A stretch of DNA of 64,000 nt from G963668185 sp965237445 (GCA_965237445.1 OZ250142.1:2852001-2916000), one strand, 5' to 3'. Positions 18,923-28,769 are shown, counted from the stretch's first letter. A program made the numbers and translations. The notes: generated by a model not told the origin, from the sequence alone.

Positions 18923-20818
18923 CTACTCCCAATCGTGGGACCTTCGAGACGAGTCGCCCATGTCGATCCAGGCTTTCAGCCAGAGGTCACCCTGCTGGCT
19001 TGTGTACTGAGGTCCAGGGTTCTTGATCCACCTTGGGAACATGTTGGTGTTGGTCCAGTTAGGCACTGCCCAGTCGTACTGCAATTCGGCTTGGTATCGC
19101 TGGAGCTCCGCGTAGACATCCTTTCTAACGGCGGGATCCACCGTGGACCGCCCCTTCAGGATTAGTTGGTCCATGTGCGGGTCGTCGATGCCGCTCAAGT
19201 TCTGCACCGATTCGCTGAAGTAGCGATTGTAGTACAGGCCGTCGGCGTCCACGGTCGTGCTACCGTACATTAGGGCGATACCTTCGAATTCTCCCTTACG
19301 CACCTTGTCGAATTCCGCGCGATCAAAGGACCTCAACTCGGTCTCGATTCCGATCTTGGCTAAGTCGGCTACGTAGCGGCCCGCAATGTCAATGATCGCT
19401 TGGTCCGTGCCCCGGATATTCATCAATGTCTCTATGGGCTCATCCAACGGCAGGCCGAGTTCAGTCTTGGCGTCCTGGACGTACTGCTTCGCCTTCTCGA
19501 TGTCCATCGTGGAGTCAGGGAAGTTGACGTAGAACTGCTGGCCGTCGGGAGTGAGACCCTCGGTGGGAACGAACCACGGGTTTTCAGCCGCCACCCAGCG
19601 CGCCGGCTGGATGCCGCCCGTCACCGCACACCAGGCGGCGCACGATATATCGTTGTATAGTGCCACAGCCCACCGCAGCTTCTGGTTCTTCCAGATTCCT
19701 TCCAGCTTTGGGCCGTAGAAGTACGTGGTGTACGCGCCGCCTCCGCCCGAGTGGTAGTGGTACAGGAGGTCAGGCCTGTCGTCGAGTGCCTCCACGTGAT
19801 CATCTAGCGCGCCCCAGAATCCCCATGCCTCCCATGCCGGACCATGGTCCATTAGTCCAGAGCGGTACATGGCCATTTTCGTTGCCTCGCCGGGGTCGGG
19901 GAAGATGTTGAATTTTTCTATGTAGGGAAACTGCTCACCGGTGACCCCGTTAGGTCCCCGGAAGTACTCTTCGTTGCGGGTCAGGGAGAGGCGGGCCGAT
20001 ACCTCGTAGTCATCGATCATGTACTGTCCGGTGCCGATCATCGCGTCCCAAGTCTGATACCCACCGAACTCGTCCAGAACCTCCGGCGGCTGTACTGGGA
20101 AGAAGCTTTGGGACAGTACCGTCATGAACGGGGCGAAGGGCTCGTCGAACTTGAACTCGACCGTATCGGCGTCCACAACGTTCACACTGGATACTGGGCC
20201 AAGTAGGGCGCCGCGCCTCGAATCCGGTGCTAGGCGGCGCTCGAAGCTGAACTGGACGTCTTCAGCCGTCATCTCGCGACCGTTTACCGGCGCAAGATCG
20301 TGGTATTTCACGCCACTGCGCAGATGGAACACAATTGTCCTGTCGTCCGGGAACTCCCACGACTCCGCCAACTCCGGATTCGGCCGGAAGTCGGTCACCA
20401 CGAGCGGATGATCTCTGTACCAGTGGGTAAGGGTGTCGTACATGATGGAGTATCCCCGCCAGTACGCTTCGTCCGGATCGAAGTTGTCGATGTCGAGTCC
20501 GATCACCCGAAGCACGCCATCGCGCTGAGGCAGGTCGTCGGTGATGTGGACGGTTCCTTTTGCGGCCTGTTCCGGCTCCGCCACCTCCGCCACCTCCTCC
20601 ATCACCTCCTCAGCCATGCCGTCTTCTTCGACAGTCTCCTCCTCCATCACTTCCTCGGCGACGGTATCGGTTGGGGTCTCTTCTGTCGCCGTATCAGATG
20701 GAGTAGTGTCTGTGGTTGTCTCTTCACCTTCGTCGGCGCTGGAACACGCCAACATAGCGATGCTTAGGCTCGCTATAAGTGCGAGCGTCGAAACAAGTCT
20801 GATCAGCCGGTTAAACAT
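18923..20818 (-). CDS. ABC transporter substrate-binding lipoprotein, family 5
   Basis: A 631-residue lipoprotein. The signal peptide ends in a lipobox (SIAMLACSS, Cys about 25). An acidic, Thr/Glu-rich linker (residues 27-85) precedes the SBP_bac_5 domain, recognised by NPELAESWEFPDDRTIVFHL, MTAEDVQFSFERRL and GTGQYMIDDYEV. It is anchored at the outer face of the membrane and presents peptides, opines or similar solutes to a Dpp/Opp-type permease. No permease or ATPase gene is adjacent. It is the first gene of the minus-strand catabolic cluster, with a 16-bp palindrome about 90 bp upstream. Confidence 0.9.
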   Translation of the reverse strand: MFNRLIRLVSTLALIASLSIAMLACSSADEGEETTTDTTPSDTATEETPTDTVAEEVMEEETVEEDGMAEEVMEEVAEVAEPEQAAKGTVHITDDLPQRDGVLRVIGLDIDNFDPDEAYWRGYSIMYDTLTHWYRDHPLVVTDFRPNPELAESWEFPDDRTIVFHLRSGVKYHDLAPVNGREMTAEDVQFSFERRLAPDSRRGALLGPVSSVNVVDADTVEFKFDEPFAPFMTVLSQSFFPVQPPEVLDEFGGYQTWDAMIGTGQYMIDDYEVSARLSLTRNEEYFRGPNGVTGEQFPYIEKFNIFPDPGEATKMAMYRSGLMDHGPAWEAWGFWGALDDHVEALDDRPDLLYHYHSGGGGAYTTYFYGPKLEGIWKNQKLRWAVALYNDISCAAWCAVTGGIQPARWVAAENPWFVPTEGLTPDGQQFYVNFPDSTMDIEKAKQYVQDAKTELGLPLDEPIETLMNIRGTDQAIIDIAGRYVADLAKIGIETELRSFDRAEFDKVRKGEFEGIALMYGSTTVDADGLYYNRYFSESVQNLSGIDDPHMDQLILKGRSTVDPAVRKDVYAELQRYQAELQYDWAVPNWTNTNMFPRWIKNPGPQYTSQQGDLWLKAWIDMGDSSRRSHDWE

Positions 20819-20907
20819 GATGCGCGCCCTCCTCGTCGATTAGGGGCCTGTTCCCAGCCGACAACCATCGTGGTAGCCGCCACAATTGCAGTCTAGCACG
20901 ATGCAAT

Positions 20908-20923
20908 GTTAAGTCAACTTAAC
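20908..20923. promoter_or_regulatory. Perfect inverted repeat, candidate operator
   Basis: GTTAAGT-CA-ACTTAAC is a perfect 7-bp inverted repeat with a 2-bp spacer, about 90 bp upstream of the start codon at 20818. Its size and position suit a dimeric repressor or activator controlling the cluster. No regulator gene is adjacent. Confidence 0.5.
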
Positions 20924-21340
20924 GTGCTCTCTCATTGCTGGTGAATAGGCCCGTCCCGTCTCCGGAGGTGCAGCCGTGCGGATAGAAGTGAGACAGGCGG
21001 TTGGAGAATGTTGTCGCGGCTAACCGGCACACAAAACTTACGACACAGGTAGGAGAGCTCTCAGAACTCCAATTCTCATTGCAGAGATGGACTTGTGTCA
21101 GAGGAGAATCGCCGAGTTGGCACCACCGAGTGGCAACTCCTGAGCTGTCGCCTCGACGATCCGTCTACGCTGTGGGCATCGAGCTCTTGTGGAACATTTC
21201 CCATAGTAGTTACCACAAGAATGGAGATCTCGGGAATCTCACTCCGGAAACCTTCGCTCGGAGCAGCCAAACACTTGTCAGATGAGCCGGGAAACTACCG
21301 TTGCCGATGGTAGAAAGATGAGGCGAGGTCATATCGAGAC
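20924..21340. other. Intergenic interval between divergent loci
   Basis: No protein motif is seen. It lies between the upstream region of the lipoprotein gene and the decayed MFS gene. Confidence 0.45.
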
Positions 21341-22496
21341 ATGCACTCCGACCTGAAACTTGGCTTCGCACTGGTGGCGGCTTCGGCGCTCATCGAGCCT
21401 GCCGTTCTGGAGGCTTTGCGACGTCTGCAGCGATTGAACAGCTCGCTCTCTCGCCGACTTCCTTCGGCCTGCTGTTTGCTGCAGCCGGCATCAGGGGCTC
21501 GCCGTGGTTGCCGCCACCATCTAGGTGGACCGGTGCCTTCCCCACACCATGATGGCGGCCGGTGCCGTTGTAGTTGCCTTCGGCATCGCAGTCGTCAGTC
21601 TTTCGAACAGCTGCGCCGTGTCTGCCCTCGGCATGTTCGTTGCCGGCGTCGGCGGCTCGGCGGTCGCTTCGCTGGTAATCTACGCAGTGGCGGTGAAGGG
21701 CGCCACGCGATTCAGGGGCACATTAATCGGAGCACTGGGCATGGTCTTCACGATGCGGCTGGGCTCCGGAAACGTCGACAATTGGACGTTCGATTTGCCC
21801 ATGCTTGTTTTGGCTGTCAGCTCGGTCCTGGCCCCTGGCAGGCGCAGCAGTCCTTTACGAACTGTTGCCGAGAGTATTTGTGGGTACCTATCAGCCCGGC
21901 AACAGCCTCTCGGGGACATTGTCTGTGCCGATCATCCGCCGCGATGCCGCTTGGGCGGCTGACGCGTTCGTAGTTGCCTCGTTGGTCACAGCGGCCGCAC
22001 CGCCCGCTCTAATGAATCTCGTGATGTGGGCAGGTACTAATGATCTTGAGTCCCAACTTCAGGCCGCCAGAATTTTCACTGGTATCGGCGTGCTGCTGTC
22101 GGGTATCGCTGCCGACTTCTATCCTACGCGCCGGCTGTTCCTTGTTGCCGGGCTCTTGCAGTTGCCCGCAACCGGAGTCTTGTGGGTGCTCGATAGCCTG
22201 TCTCATCAGAAATCGGCGGATCTGCACTCGGAATTGCGAACAGCGGTCTCGTATGCCTGCCATGGGTGTTGATGGCGGATCTACTGCCAACGAGGCACTT
22301 CGCGATAATCGCGGTCGCCATCACGCTCGTTGGAGGTTCTCTAGGGAGTACTCTCGGGTCGCTCTCCATGGGCCTCGCATCGACCGTCCGAGACTTCAAC
22401 GTGCCTCTTTGGATACTCCTTGCAGGTGGCATCATCGTTGCCTTCGTGGCAAGCCGCCTGCCGAGACCGCTGCCAACCGAAATCCTAGTACGTTAA
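21341..22496 (+). pseudogene. MFS transporter pseudogene (several frameshifts)
   Basis: Successive frames together spell a major-facilitator-like membrane protein. An N-terminal piece (LSPTSFGLLFAAAGI) lies at about 21430-21500. Next comes HTMMAAGAVVVAFGIAVVSL with GMFVAGVGGSAVASLVIYA at 21540-21760. A segment in another frame follows with DAFVVASLVTAAAP and FTGIGVLLSGIAADF to about 22270, and the last has LPTRHFAIIAVAITLVGGSL and WILLAGGIIVAFVASR. At least three frame changes are needed, so no functional transporter is made. The substrate cannot be told. Confidence 0.7.
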
Positions 22497-22526
22497 GACG
22501 AGGCGAACTCAAAGAACCAAGTCTTA

Positions 22527-23250
22527 GAGGGTGTCTAAAAAGCATTGGAGAGTGCCAGTCGGCGCAACATCAACCCGGTCATGGCGGCGTATACCCATGC
22601 TTCAGTGGTCTCGGGCAACTCCTCATAGTCCTTGCTCAGATTGCGGTAACGACCCAACCATGCGAAAGTGCGCTCCACGACCCAGCGGCGAGGGAGGACC
22701 TCGAATGTGTTCCGGTATGATGGGCGTCGCACCAGCTCCAAGCTCCAACCACCTACATTCCTAGCCCAAGCCACCAGTCTGCCAGCGTAGGCTCCTTCTG
22801 CCCAAACCTTCTCCAGACGCGGAAACCGGCCCACCAAACGCATCAGCACTAACTTGGCCCTGTCACGGTCCTGAACGTTGGCCGGATGCTCCACCACCGA
22901 CAACACCAGCCCCATCGTGTCTACGACGATGTGACTCTTCCTTCCGCAGACTCTCTTACCAGCATCATAGCCACGAGGCCCCCCTTTTCGGTCGTCTTGA
23001 CCGGCTGGCTGTCGATGATCGCCGCACTTGGAGACACCTCTCGGCCCTCGGTCAGACGTACTTGCTCTCGTAGAGCTTGATGGACCTGCTCCAGGGTCCC
23101 GTCCTGTCGCCAGGTCCGGAAGTAATGAAACGTGGTCCGCCATGGCGATAGGTCATGAGGGAGCATTCGCCAGGCACACCCGGTCCGCAGCACGTAGAGG
23201 ACGGCGTTGACCACCTCTATGGGAATCCCATACCCTTTTTAGACAACCTC
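22527..23250 (-). mobile_element. IS5-family (IS427-like) insertion sequence, 724 bp
   Basis: Terminal inverted repeats begin GAGGGTGTCTAAAAAG on the left and GAGGTTGTCTAAAAAG on the right (read inward). TTA flanks both ends (22524-22526 and 23251-23253), a 3-bp target duplication of the TNA type known for this group. The size and two overlapping reading frames are also typical. It lies just after the MFS pseudogene. Confidence 0.9.
22535..23214 (-). CDS. IS5-family transposase, two frames joined by -1 frameshift
   Basis: The first frame (23214 to about 22980) carries RTGCAWRMLPHDLSPWRT and IIDSQPVKT with the first catalytic Asp. The second, ending at 22535, carries RGYDAGKRVCGRKSHIVVDT, WAEGAYAG and VVERTFAWLGRYRNL with the last Glu. 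The frames overlap at a run of four A and six G near 22980, a classic slippery site for -1 frameshifting in this family. The position of the second catalytic Asp reads Glu (WAEGAY in place of the usual WADGAY), which may impair activity. Confidence 0.85.
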
Positions 23251-23309
23251 TTAGAGTCTTAACTGGTCATTGAAACAGGTAATTAAAGACTTGCTCCGAG
23301 GAGGTGCTA

Positions 23310-23951
23310 GTGACTCTGGCAAGATCAGTCCTCTTGGTTGCCTTGGTCGTCGGGGTGGGGGTCTCCTTGGCAGTAATGTTCTTCCTGTGCAATTCGACTA
23401 GGGAGAACGAGGAACCGATGGTCACCAGACCGGTCGAGACCACTACCGCACCATTGAAGACCGACGAGATCAACTCGGTCGCTCAGATCGTGGACCTTCT
23501 GGAGTCGGAGTCTCGAGTCGGGAGTGAGATGAAGGCCATCTTTTCTCCTACGTACCTCCCGGAAGGATTCACCCCTGAAGACAGCATATCCCCCTCCGAC
23601 CCCTACTTTGGGAGTGGCTACACCAACGCCAGCGGAGACCTCCATCTCTTCATCGCGAGGGAGCCATTCTACGACAGGCCTGAGATAGAGCAAGGACACG
23701 TTGAGGAGGTCAGGGTCAGCGGTCAGATCGCATACCTCTTAAGAGGCGGCTGGATCACCATCGTACGGGACGAACAGGCGGCTCCGGTGGAGTACTGGGA
23801 CTCGGAGTTAAGTCTGAGTATCTTCCTGAATCTCGGCGACGGCTGGTTCATGATCACGGTACTCCCTTACTCTAAGGAGCGCGGTCTCGACGAACGTGAG
23901 TTGCTGCGGGTGGCGGAATCCATGAGGCTAGTAAGCGAGAGGCAAGAGTGA
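23310..23951 (+). CDS. Membrane-anchored protein of unknown function
   Basis: A 213-residue protein with one N-terminal hydrophobic segment (about residues 6-27, LLVALVVGVGVSLAVMFFL). A Thr-rich linker and a globular extracytoplasmic domain follow, containing FSPTYLPEGFTPED, AYLLRGGWITIV and WFMITVLPYS, which resemble DUF4367-type domains. GTG 23310 is preferred because GAGGAG sits 7 bases before it; GTG 23304 is also in frame. The last 65 codons and 218 bp downstream are duplicated almost exactly at 62768. Function unknown. Confidence 0.72.
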   Translation: MTLARSVLLVALVVGVGVSLAVMFFLCNSTRENEEPMVTRPVETTTAPLKTDEINSVAQIVDLLESESRVGSEMKAIFSPTYLPEGFTPEDSISPSDPYFGSGYTNASGDLHLFIAREPFYDRPEIEQGHVEEVRVSGQIAYLLRGGWITIVRDEQAAPVEYWDSELSLSIFLNLGDGWFMITVLPYSKERGLDERELLRVAESMRLVSERQE

Positions 23952-24169
23952 TCGGCTGCGCCGTGATAGACCAGTTCCGCATGAGTAGGGGCCAGCTCCA
24001 GAGGGAATAGAAATTCTTTACGTTGGCAATTGCTTCTGACGATTCACATAGCCCCTAATGGAAATAAGAGGTTTGGGGAGTAGAACCCCACTAGTAAAAG
24101 TGCACTTCCTAGAAACCGCTTTGCATACCTAGCTCAAGTACAAAATAGGTCTGGAGCTGGGGGGACTCG
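23755..24169. repeat. 415-bp direct repeat, left copy
   Basis: This segment is the same as 62768-63182 except for four substitutions. It contains the 3' part of the gene at 23310, 200 bp of non-coding DNA and the last 18 bases of a tRNA-Ala gene (minus strand). Identity starts abruptly inside the gene and stops abruptly inside the tRNA. In this copy the gene is complete and the tRNA truncated. Confidence 0.95.
24152..24169 (-). other. Truncated tRNA-Ala 3' end (18 nt)
   Basis: This is identical to the 3'-terminal 18 nt of the tRNA-Ala gene at 63165-63237 (part of the T arm, the acceptor strand and the discriminator). The sequence departs at 24170, so no tRNA can form. Confidence 0.9.
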
Positions 24170-24664
24170 TACTTAACTATGAAATAGCCACGTCACGTCG
24201 ATGCTTCCCACACCAGTTACCACAACTGCAACGGGTAAAAATCTCAGGAACAGGCCCGTGGGGTCAGCTTACCCCCCCGTACCACATCGAACTATGTGGC
24301 CAACTCAGGCTGATGTCTCATTCCAAAATATTGAGGACGCCGTCGATTCAACTTGATGCTCCTAGGTGTCGAGTCAGACTCAATGACGCTGGCCAATGGG
24401 ACGGATTTCCCGGTGTTCCTCGTTGTACGCTCGCAGCAAGTTCGAGTCTATTCAAGTGGGCCTAAGCATACCGTACTGCGAACTTTTCGCTGGGAGGTAG
24501 TTATATGAGGAAGGCGCCTATCAGCCCCGGATAGCCACTCACGAGCCTCCGCCCACTAGATTTGAGGTTCTTCTAATTCCAACTCAGTTGGTTCCAGGTC
24601 TTCACCCAACCCCGCAAATGGCTGGGGATGTGGTTCCTGCTAGCATGAGAAATCGCGCCTTAAC
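24170..24664. other. Non-coding interval after the repeat junction
   Basis: No coding or structural element is recognised. The first 15 bases resemble those after the tRNA remnant at 9533. Confidence 0.45.
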
Positions 24665-24666
24665 AT

Positions 24667-24682
24667 GCAACCCTGTGGTTGC
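24667..24682. promoter_or_regulatory. Candidate ArsR-type operator
   Basis: GCAACC-CTGT-GGTTGC is a perfect 6-bp inverted repeat 15 bp before the preferred start codon of the HTH gene at 24698. ArsR-family repressors commonly bind such sites in their own promoter, so autoregulation is likely. Confidence 0.55.
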
Positions 24683-24697
24683 GTATTGTATTCGCGC

Positions 24698-24970
24698 ATG
24701 CACAAAGACTTGGTCTTCAAGGCATTCGCGGACCCAACACGGAGGTTGATGCTGGACGAACTCTCTGAGCGCAAGGAGCAGACGCTTTACAAGCTCACGG
24801 AGCGCTTGATCATGCGACACAAAGTCGCCATCTCCCGACAGGCTTTAGCCAAGCACATTGATGTTCTAGAAAAAGCGGGGCTCGTAAGCTCAGAGAAGCG
24901 TGGCAAGTATCGTATGCTTGTCTTCAACGATGAACCCCTCAGGGCTGTCATGGATCGATGGCTCAAGTGA
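24698..24970 (+). CDS. ArsR-family winged-helix transcriptional regulator
   Basis: A 90-residue DNA-binding protein. LVFKAFADPTRRLMLDEL is the typical ArsR N-terminal helix pair, and ISRQALAKHIDVLEKAGLV is the recognition helix with the start of the wing. No Cys metal-binding motif is seen, so it belongs to the non-metal SdpR/YgaV-like branch. ATG 24698 is chosen over ATG 24665 because a palindromic operator lies between them and homology starts at HKDLVFK. The downstream VOC gene is 26 bp away; regulator plus VOC protein is a common two-gene unit. Confidence 0.87.
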   Translation: MHKDLVFKAFADPTRRLMLDELSERKEQTLYKLTERLIMRHKVAISRQALAKHIDVLEKAGLVSSEKRGKYRMLVFNDEPLRAVMDRWLK

Positions 24971-24996
24971 CACTATGAAAAGAAAGGAGGCCAGAT

Positions 24997-25380
24997 ATGC
25001 GCATTGCACTCACCAGCGTTTTCGTAAATGACCAGGACGAAGCCCTGAGGTTCTACACGGAGACCCTCGGCTTTGTGAAGAAGCATGACTTGCCTGTGGG
25101 GGAATTCAAGTGGCTTACCGTCGTCTCGCCCGATGAGCCAGATGGGACCGAGCTTCTGCTTGAACCAAATGAAAACCCGGTAGCACGAGAATTTCAGAAA
25201 GGGATAATTGACCAAGGCATCCCAGCGGCGTCATTTGGCGTTATGGACATCCGTGCAGAGTATGAGAAACTGAAGTCACTGGGCGTAGCTTTTACGATTG
25301 AGCCAACAGAATTGCCCAACGTCACCATTGCGGTCTTTGACGACACCTGCGGCAACCTGATCCAGATAATGCAGACGTAA
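24997..25380 (+). CDS. VOC (glyoxalase/bleomycin resistance) family protein
   Basis: A 127-residue vicinal-oxygen-chelate protein: TSVFVNDQDEALRFYTETLG at the start, WLTVVSPDEPDGTELLLEP in the middle and AVFDDTCGNLIQIMQ at the end. A strong AAAGGAGG ribosome site precedes ATG 24997. The Glu in ELLLEP is in place as a metal ligand, but the usual N-terminal His is not evident (TSVFVND), so metal binding is uncertain. Members detoxify methylglyoxal-like compounds or antibiotics. It is probably controlled by the ArsR protein upstream. Confidence 0.88.
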   Translation: MRIALTSVFVNDQDEALRFYTETLGFVKKHDLPVGEFKWLTVVSPDEPDGTELLLEPNENPVAREFQKGIIDQGIPAASFGVMDIRAEYEKLKSLGVAFTIEPTELPNVTIAVFDDTCGNLIQIMQT

Positions 25381-25463
25381 CTACGACCGACCAGACTATC
25401 CCGCTTGGGACGCGGACGCAGCCTAGCCCGTCCTGGCACTTGGTGGGCCTATGTGTACTGAAC

Positions 25464-27147
25464 TGAGCCTGTCCCAGAAGTGGAAATTGCGGATAGGGGG
25501 AGCAGATAGAGGTCAAAGGGTTCGCTGAAAGGCCCTGGCCTGAGCGGGTAGGACAGGCGACGGAGCGATGGGTCAGCTGCTGTCATCACTGCAGGTCAGG
25601 AGACGGGACAAGGCTCCGGGCCATTAAATAGACCGATGAAGGGGCTGGAGCGCCACACCCGCCAGAGAGTGCGCAGGTTGAAGGCTGTGGCCAGCATTGT
25701 CCACTCGGCCGCCACGTTAACGAGGCCGCGCAGCAGGAATCTCCGTGCCCCCTGTTGTTCCTTGATGATTCCGAAGACAGGCTCGACCAGTTGCTTTCTC
25801 AGCTTGTACGCCTCTCTAGCTGCTGAGGTGGACATCCAGGCACGATGACGGCGCAGCACTGCGTCATGCGGACCTATCGCCAGGCTCCGCCCAATCTCTT
25901 TGGCCTTCGTGCAGACTCCGAAGGCTGGGCACACCTGGCAGACGACCCCGGAGGCCCGGTACAGACGCAACGGGACTCCATTCGTATGTTGGATACGAAC
26001 GAACTTGAGCGTCTGTCCCTGCGGACACGTAAAGCTGTCGCTCTGCTCGTCGTAGGTGAATCGGTCCTTGTGATATGGGTCTTTGAGGAACCGTTGCCGC
26101 GACTCCGACACTACCACCTGCTGATCTCGACGGGCGCATTCTTCCAAGTGACTCGCGGCGAAGTATCCGGCATCGGCCAACGTCATCTGCGACTTCGTCC
26201 CCATAGTCTCCTCGGACTGCTCGACCATCGGCACCAGCAGGGCATTGTCATTGGCTGCATCCACCACGTCCACGGCGGTGACCAACATGCCGGTCGCTCC
26301 CCCATCCGTCTCTGTGGGTGAGACCATAGCCTGAGCGTTGTAGCCAGCCACGATGCCTTGCCTACCCTTCATCAGCCTGGCGTCTGGGTCGGTCAGGTTG
26401 ATGCGCTTGTGGCGCTTCTGACTCGTGAGATCGTCCATCGCCTGCCTCACCTGCTCTCTCAAGACCTCCTTGTCAGCCAACTCCTCAGGCAGATGGGCAA
26501 CAGCAGTGTCTTCTCCCGCTTCGTTCTGAGCCTCAAGGTCGGCTATCGCACGCTCCAGCCGCTCCAACAGACCACGCAGTCCCTCGGCGTCGTAGCTCCT
26601 GTTCAGCGACGCGTTGGCGACCACCTTCGTACCATCCACCGCCTGAACCGCCAGGTCCACCAACTTCATCGTCACTGCCGTACGCACCGTCCGCTCGAAC
26701 AGCTTCCTCATGGCCTGCCGATGCCCTTTGTAGAACCTCCACAGGGTGTTGTGGTCAGGATGCTGCCACCCGGTCAGCCACAGGTACGGTATCTGGTCCC
26801 GGCAGGCCGCCTCCAGCTTCCGGCACGAGCGCACCCCGGTCATGAAGCCGTACAGCCACACGCTCAACAGCGCACGTGGATGGTAGGCTGGCGCTCCCAG
26901 CACCTCCCCGTCTATCTTCACCCCAAGCTCCGCCCAGTCCTCCCGGTCCAAAGCGTCAACGAACTCGGCCACGAATCGCGCTGGATGGTCCAACGGCAAC
27001 AGTTCGTCAAGCGTCGGCGGCAACATCCATATCTGCTCTCGGCCCATCTCTCGAAGCGGCATCTCAACATCTCCCCAATTTATGTCGCCTCGAAAATACA
27101 CCCAACGACATACCCATGGCCAGTTCAGACTTCTGAGACAGGCTCAA
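25464..27147 (-). mobile_element. IS1182-family insertion sequence
   Basis: Inverted ends read TGAGCCTGTCCCAGAAGT (left) and TGAGCCTGTCTCAGAAGT (right, inward), enclosing one full-length transposase gene. A convincing target duplication was not found. Confidence 0.85.
25596..27101 (-). CDS. IS1182-family transposase
   Basis: A full-length 501-residue DDE transposase. The N-terminal domain is LPPTLDELLPLDHPARFVAE. Catalytic residues are visible as AVDGTKVVANAS (Asp), TLADAGYFAASH (Asp) and EPVFGIIKEQQG (Glu). The Cys cluster VCQVCPAFGVC is typical of the family. No frameshift is present, so the element may still be active. Confidence 0.92.
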   Translation of the reverse strand: MYFRGDINWGDVEMPLREMGREQIWMLPPTLDELLPLDHPARFVAEFVDALDREDWAELGVKIDGEVLGAPAYHPRALLSVWLYGFMTGVRSCRKLEAACRDQIPYLWLTGWQHPDHNTLWRFYKGHRQAMRKLFERTVRTAVTMKLVDLAVQAVDGTKVVANASLNRSYDAEGLRGLLERLERAIADLEAQNEAGEDTAVAHLPEELADKEVLREQVRQAMDDLTSQKRHKRINLTDPDARLMKGRQGIVAGYNAQAMVSPTETDGGATGMLVTAVDVVDAANDNALLVPMVEQSEETMGTKSQMTLADAGYFAASHLEECARRDQQVVVSESRQRFLKDPYHKDRFTYDEQSDSFTCPQGQTLKFVRIQHTNGVPLRLYRASGVVCQVCPAFGVCTKAKEIGRSLAIGPHDAVLRRHRAWMSTSAAREAYKLRKQLVEPVFGIIKEQQGARRFLLRGLVNVAAEWTMLATAFNLRTLWRVWRSSPFIGLFNGPEPCPVS

Positions 27148-27510
27148 CTGCGAACTTTTCAGTTGGTGGTGGAGCTATGAACCTCAGGCGAAAGAATGCG
27201 CGCGTCGGCGTCATGGCTGACCGAGTCAGAGAGGGACTGGGGCACGTACATGGTCGGTCGTAGTTGGCAATACGTCGCCATCTACCGTCCTCGAATATCG
27301 TGGGGCAACTGGGTACGCCCTTTCAGTACGCATCCTAGAGGGCAACTGCGGTTGGATGGCACAGGTTCGCTCTCGTCCGTGCCGCAGCCAAACGGGTTGG
27401 GCAGGATCCAACAAAGCTCCAGAAAGCACGGTGGTGTCCCCATAGTACCCCATCCGAATCGGTCCAAGCGGCGTGAGTAACCTGACCTTCTCGGACCTGG
27501 GCTCAGTTGA
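27148..27510. other. Non-coding interval after IS1182
   Basis: No protein motif is recognised on either strand between the IS end and the 3' end of the broken lipoprotein gene. Confidence 0.45.
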
Positions 27511-28523
27511 CTAGCGCCGTACATTCGGAGTGGTGGCCTGCACCCTGTGGGCCACTCCATTAACGTACACGTCATAGATGGCGCACGGCTCGTAGAAGTC
27601 GTCGTATCCGTCCAGAAAGAACCGTGTCTTAACAATCTCTAATGTCGCGCCACAAGCGATCTCGCCGAGATTGACAGGTACCGAGTTGACCACGTCGATG
27701 GTAATGGGAGCATAGCTTTAGACACCGTAGCCGGCGAACTCGTGGCAGATGCTGGGTTGAGTGGTTACCAACTCGAACATTGGAGGCACACCAGCCTTTC
27801 CGCTCAGTTTGATGCTTATGCCCTCGACAGGGGCTGGCAGTTTCGCCTGATCGTCAGCACAGGCTTCGCTGGTCGGGGCAGGGAGGCGCTTGCTGGCCAG
27901 GTCTTCTATAGCTTTCACAATGGCATCGTAACGCCCCCATCCAGCCCCCTGGGCGCAAAAACGGAGAATTCATTGAGTTGGCCTCCAAGCTCAACTGCTG
28001 TGTGGTAGGAGGATGCATCCGGTAAAGCCAAGCGCATTTCTTCGTTATCCTTGAGCTCTAAGATGTCATTCGAGTACAGCGCCCGCCAGAGCTGCTCCTG
28101 GTCATGGAGTGAAATTGTGGCTTCCGAGCACTCCATCTCTACTTCTTGATTGCCAACGCCTCTAGATACTCCTTTGTAACTGAACTGCGTCGAATAGACG
28201 AAGTAACTACGCGATGTTACGACCATCGCGACCCACGCTCTCATGGAGACCTTTCCGTCCGTGAAGTCGTCTAAAGGAATTGGAGACGGGGCCGGCGTGA
28301 ATTCGGGTGTCAGGCTCGATGGTGGTGGTGTGACGACTTGGGAGCCAGTTACCGGCGTTTCGGAAAGTGCCATCGTTCCTAACGGCGCCGGGGTTCCTGA
28401 GGAACCAGCCTGCGGCGTTGTTGGAGAGCCGCAGGCGGTCGCAATCAGCCCGATCGTGGCGACGATGGCGATGACGGCAATCAGTGTCTTGGCTCGGATC
28501 GCCGTCGCTGAGGGAGTGTCCAT
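27511..28523 (-). pseudogene. Broken lipoprotein gene, paralogue of 28770-30020
   Basis: It starts at ATG 28523 with a signal peptide and lipobox (GLIATACGS) almost the same as that of the neighbour. A unique domain follows (VSMRAWVAMVVTSRSY, ATISLHDQEQLWRAL). Near 27930 a frameshift moves the reading to RYDAIVKAIEDLASKRLPAP. After that, PVEGISIKLSG, SICHEF and FYEPCAIYDVYVNG align with PVEGARIVLSD, DCREI and LYEPCKTYLVQVN of the neighbour. A TAA at 27718-27720 interrupts this region in frame. The gene therefore has one frameshift and one stop. Function unknown; likely an extracytoplasmic lipoprotein. Confidence 0.7.
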
Positions 28524-28769
28524 GTCTAGCCGGAACGGCACCGTCCGGGAGCGCTCCTGACCTGTAAGTTCGATTCGTGTTCTCGAGTCGGGCTCGTCGA
28601 AGCTGCACGATATGATCTGGTTAGCGTTAGCTTGGTCGGCACCACCTCTTGTCCTGTGACCGGCGTAGTCTCTCCCGCCGTAACCGCGATCGACACACAG
28701 ATGACCTCCACTCGCATGGGGCACTGGGGGCCAGGAGGGATTGGCGGTCGCTGTCGTCACCTCGTCTGG

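Noticed and set aside
24152..24169. A second tRNA-Ala gene
   Set aside because: Only the last 18 nt are present; no anticodon arm can form.
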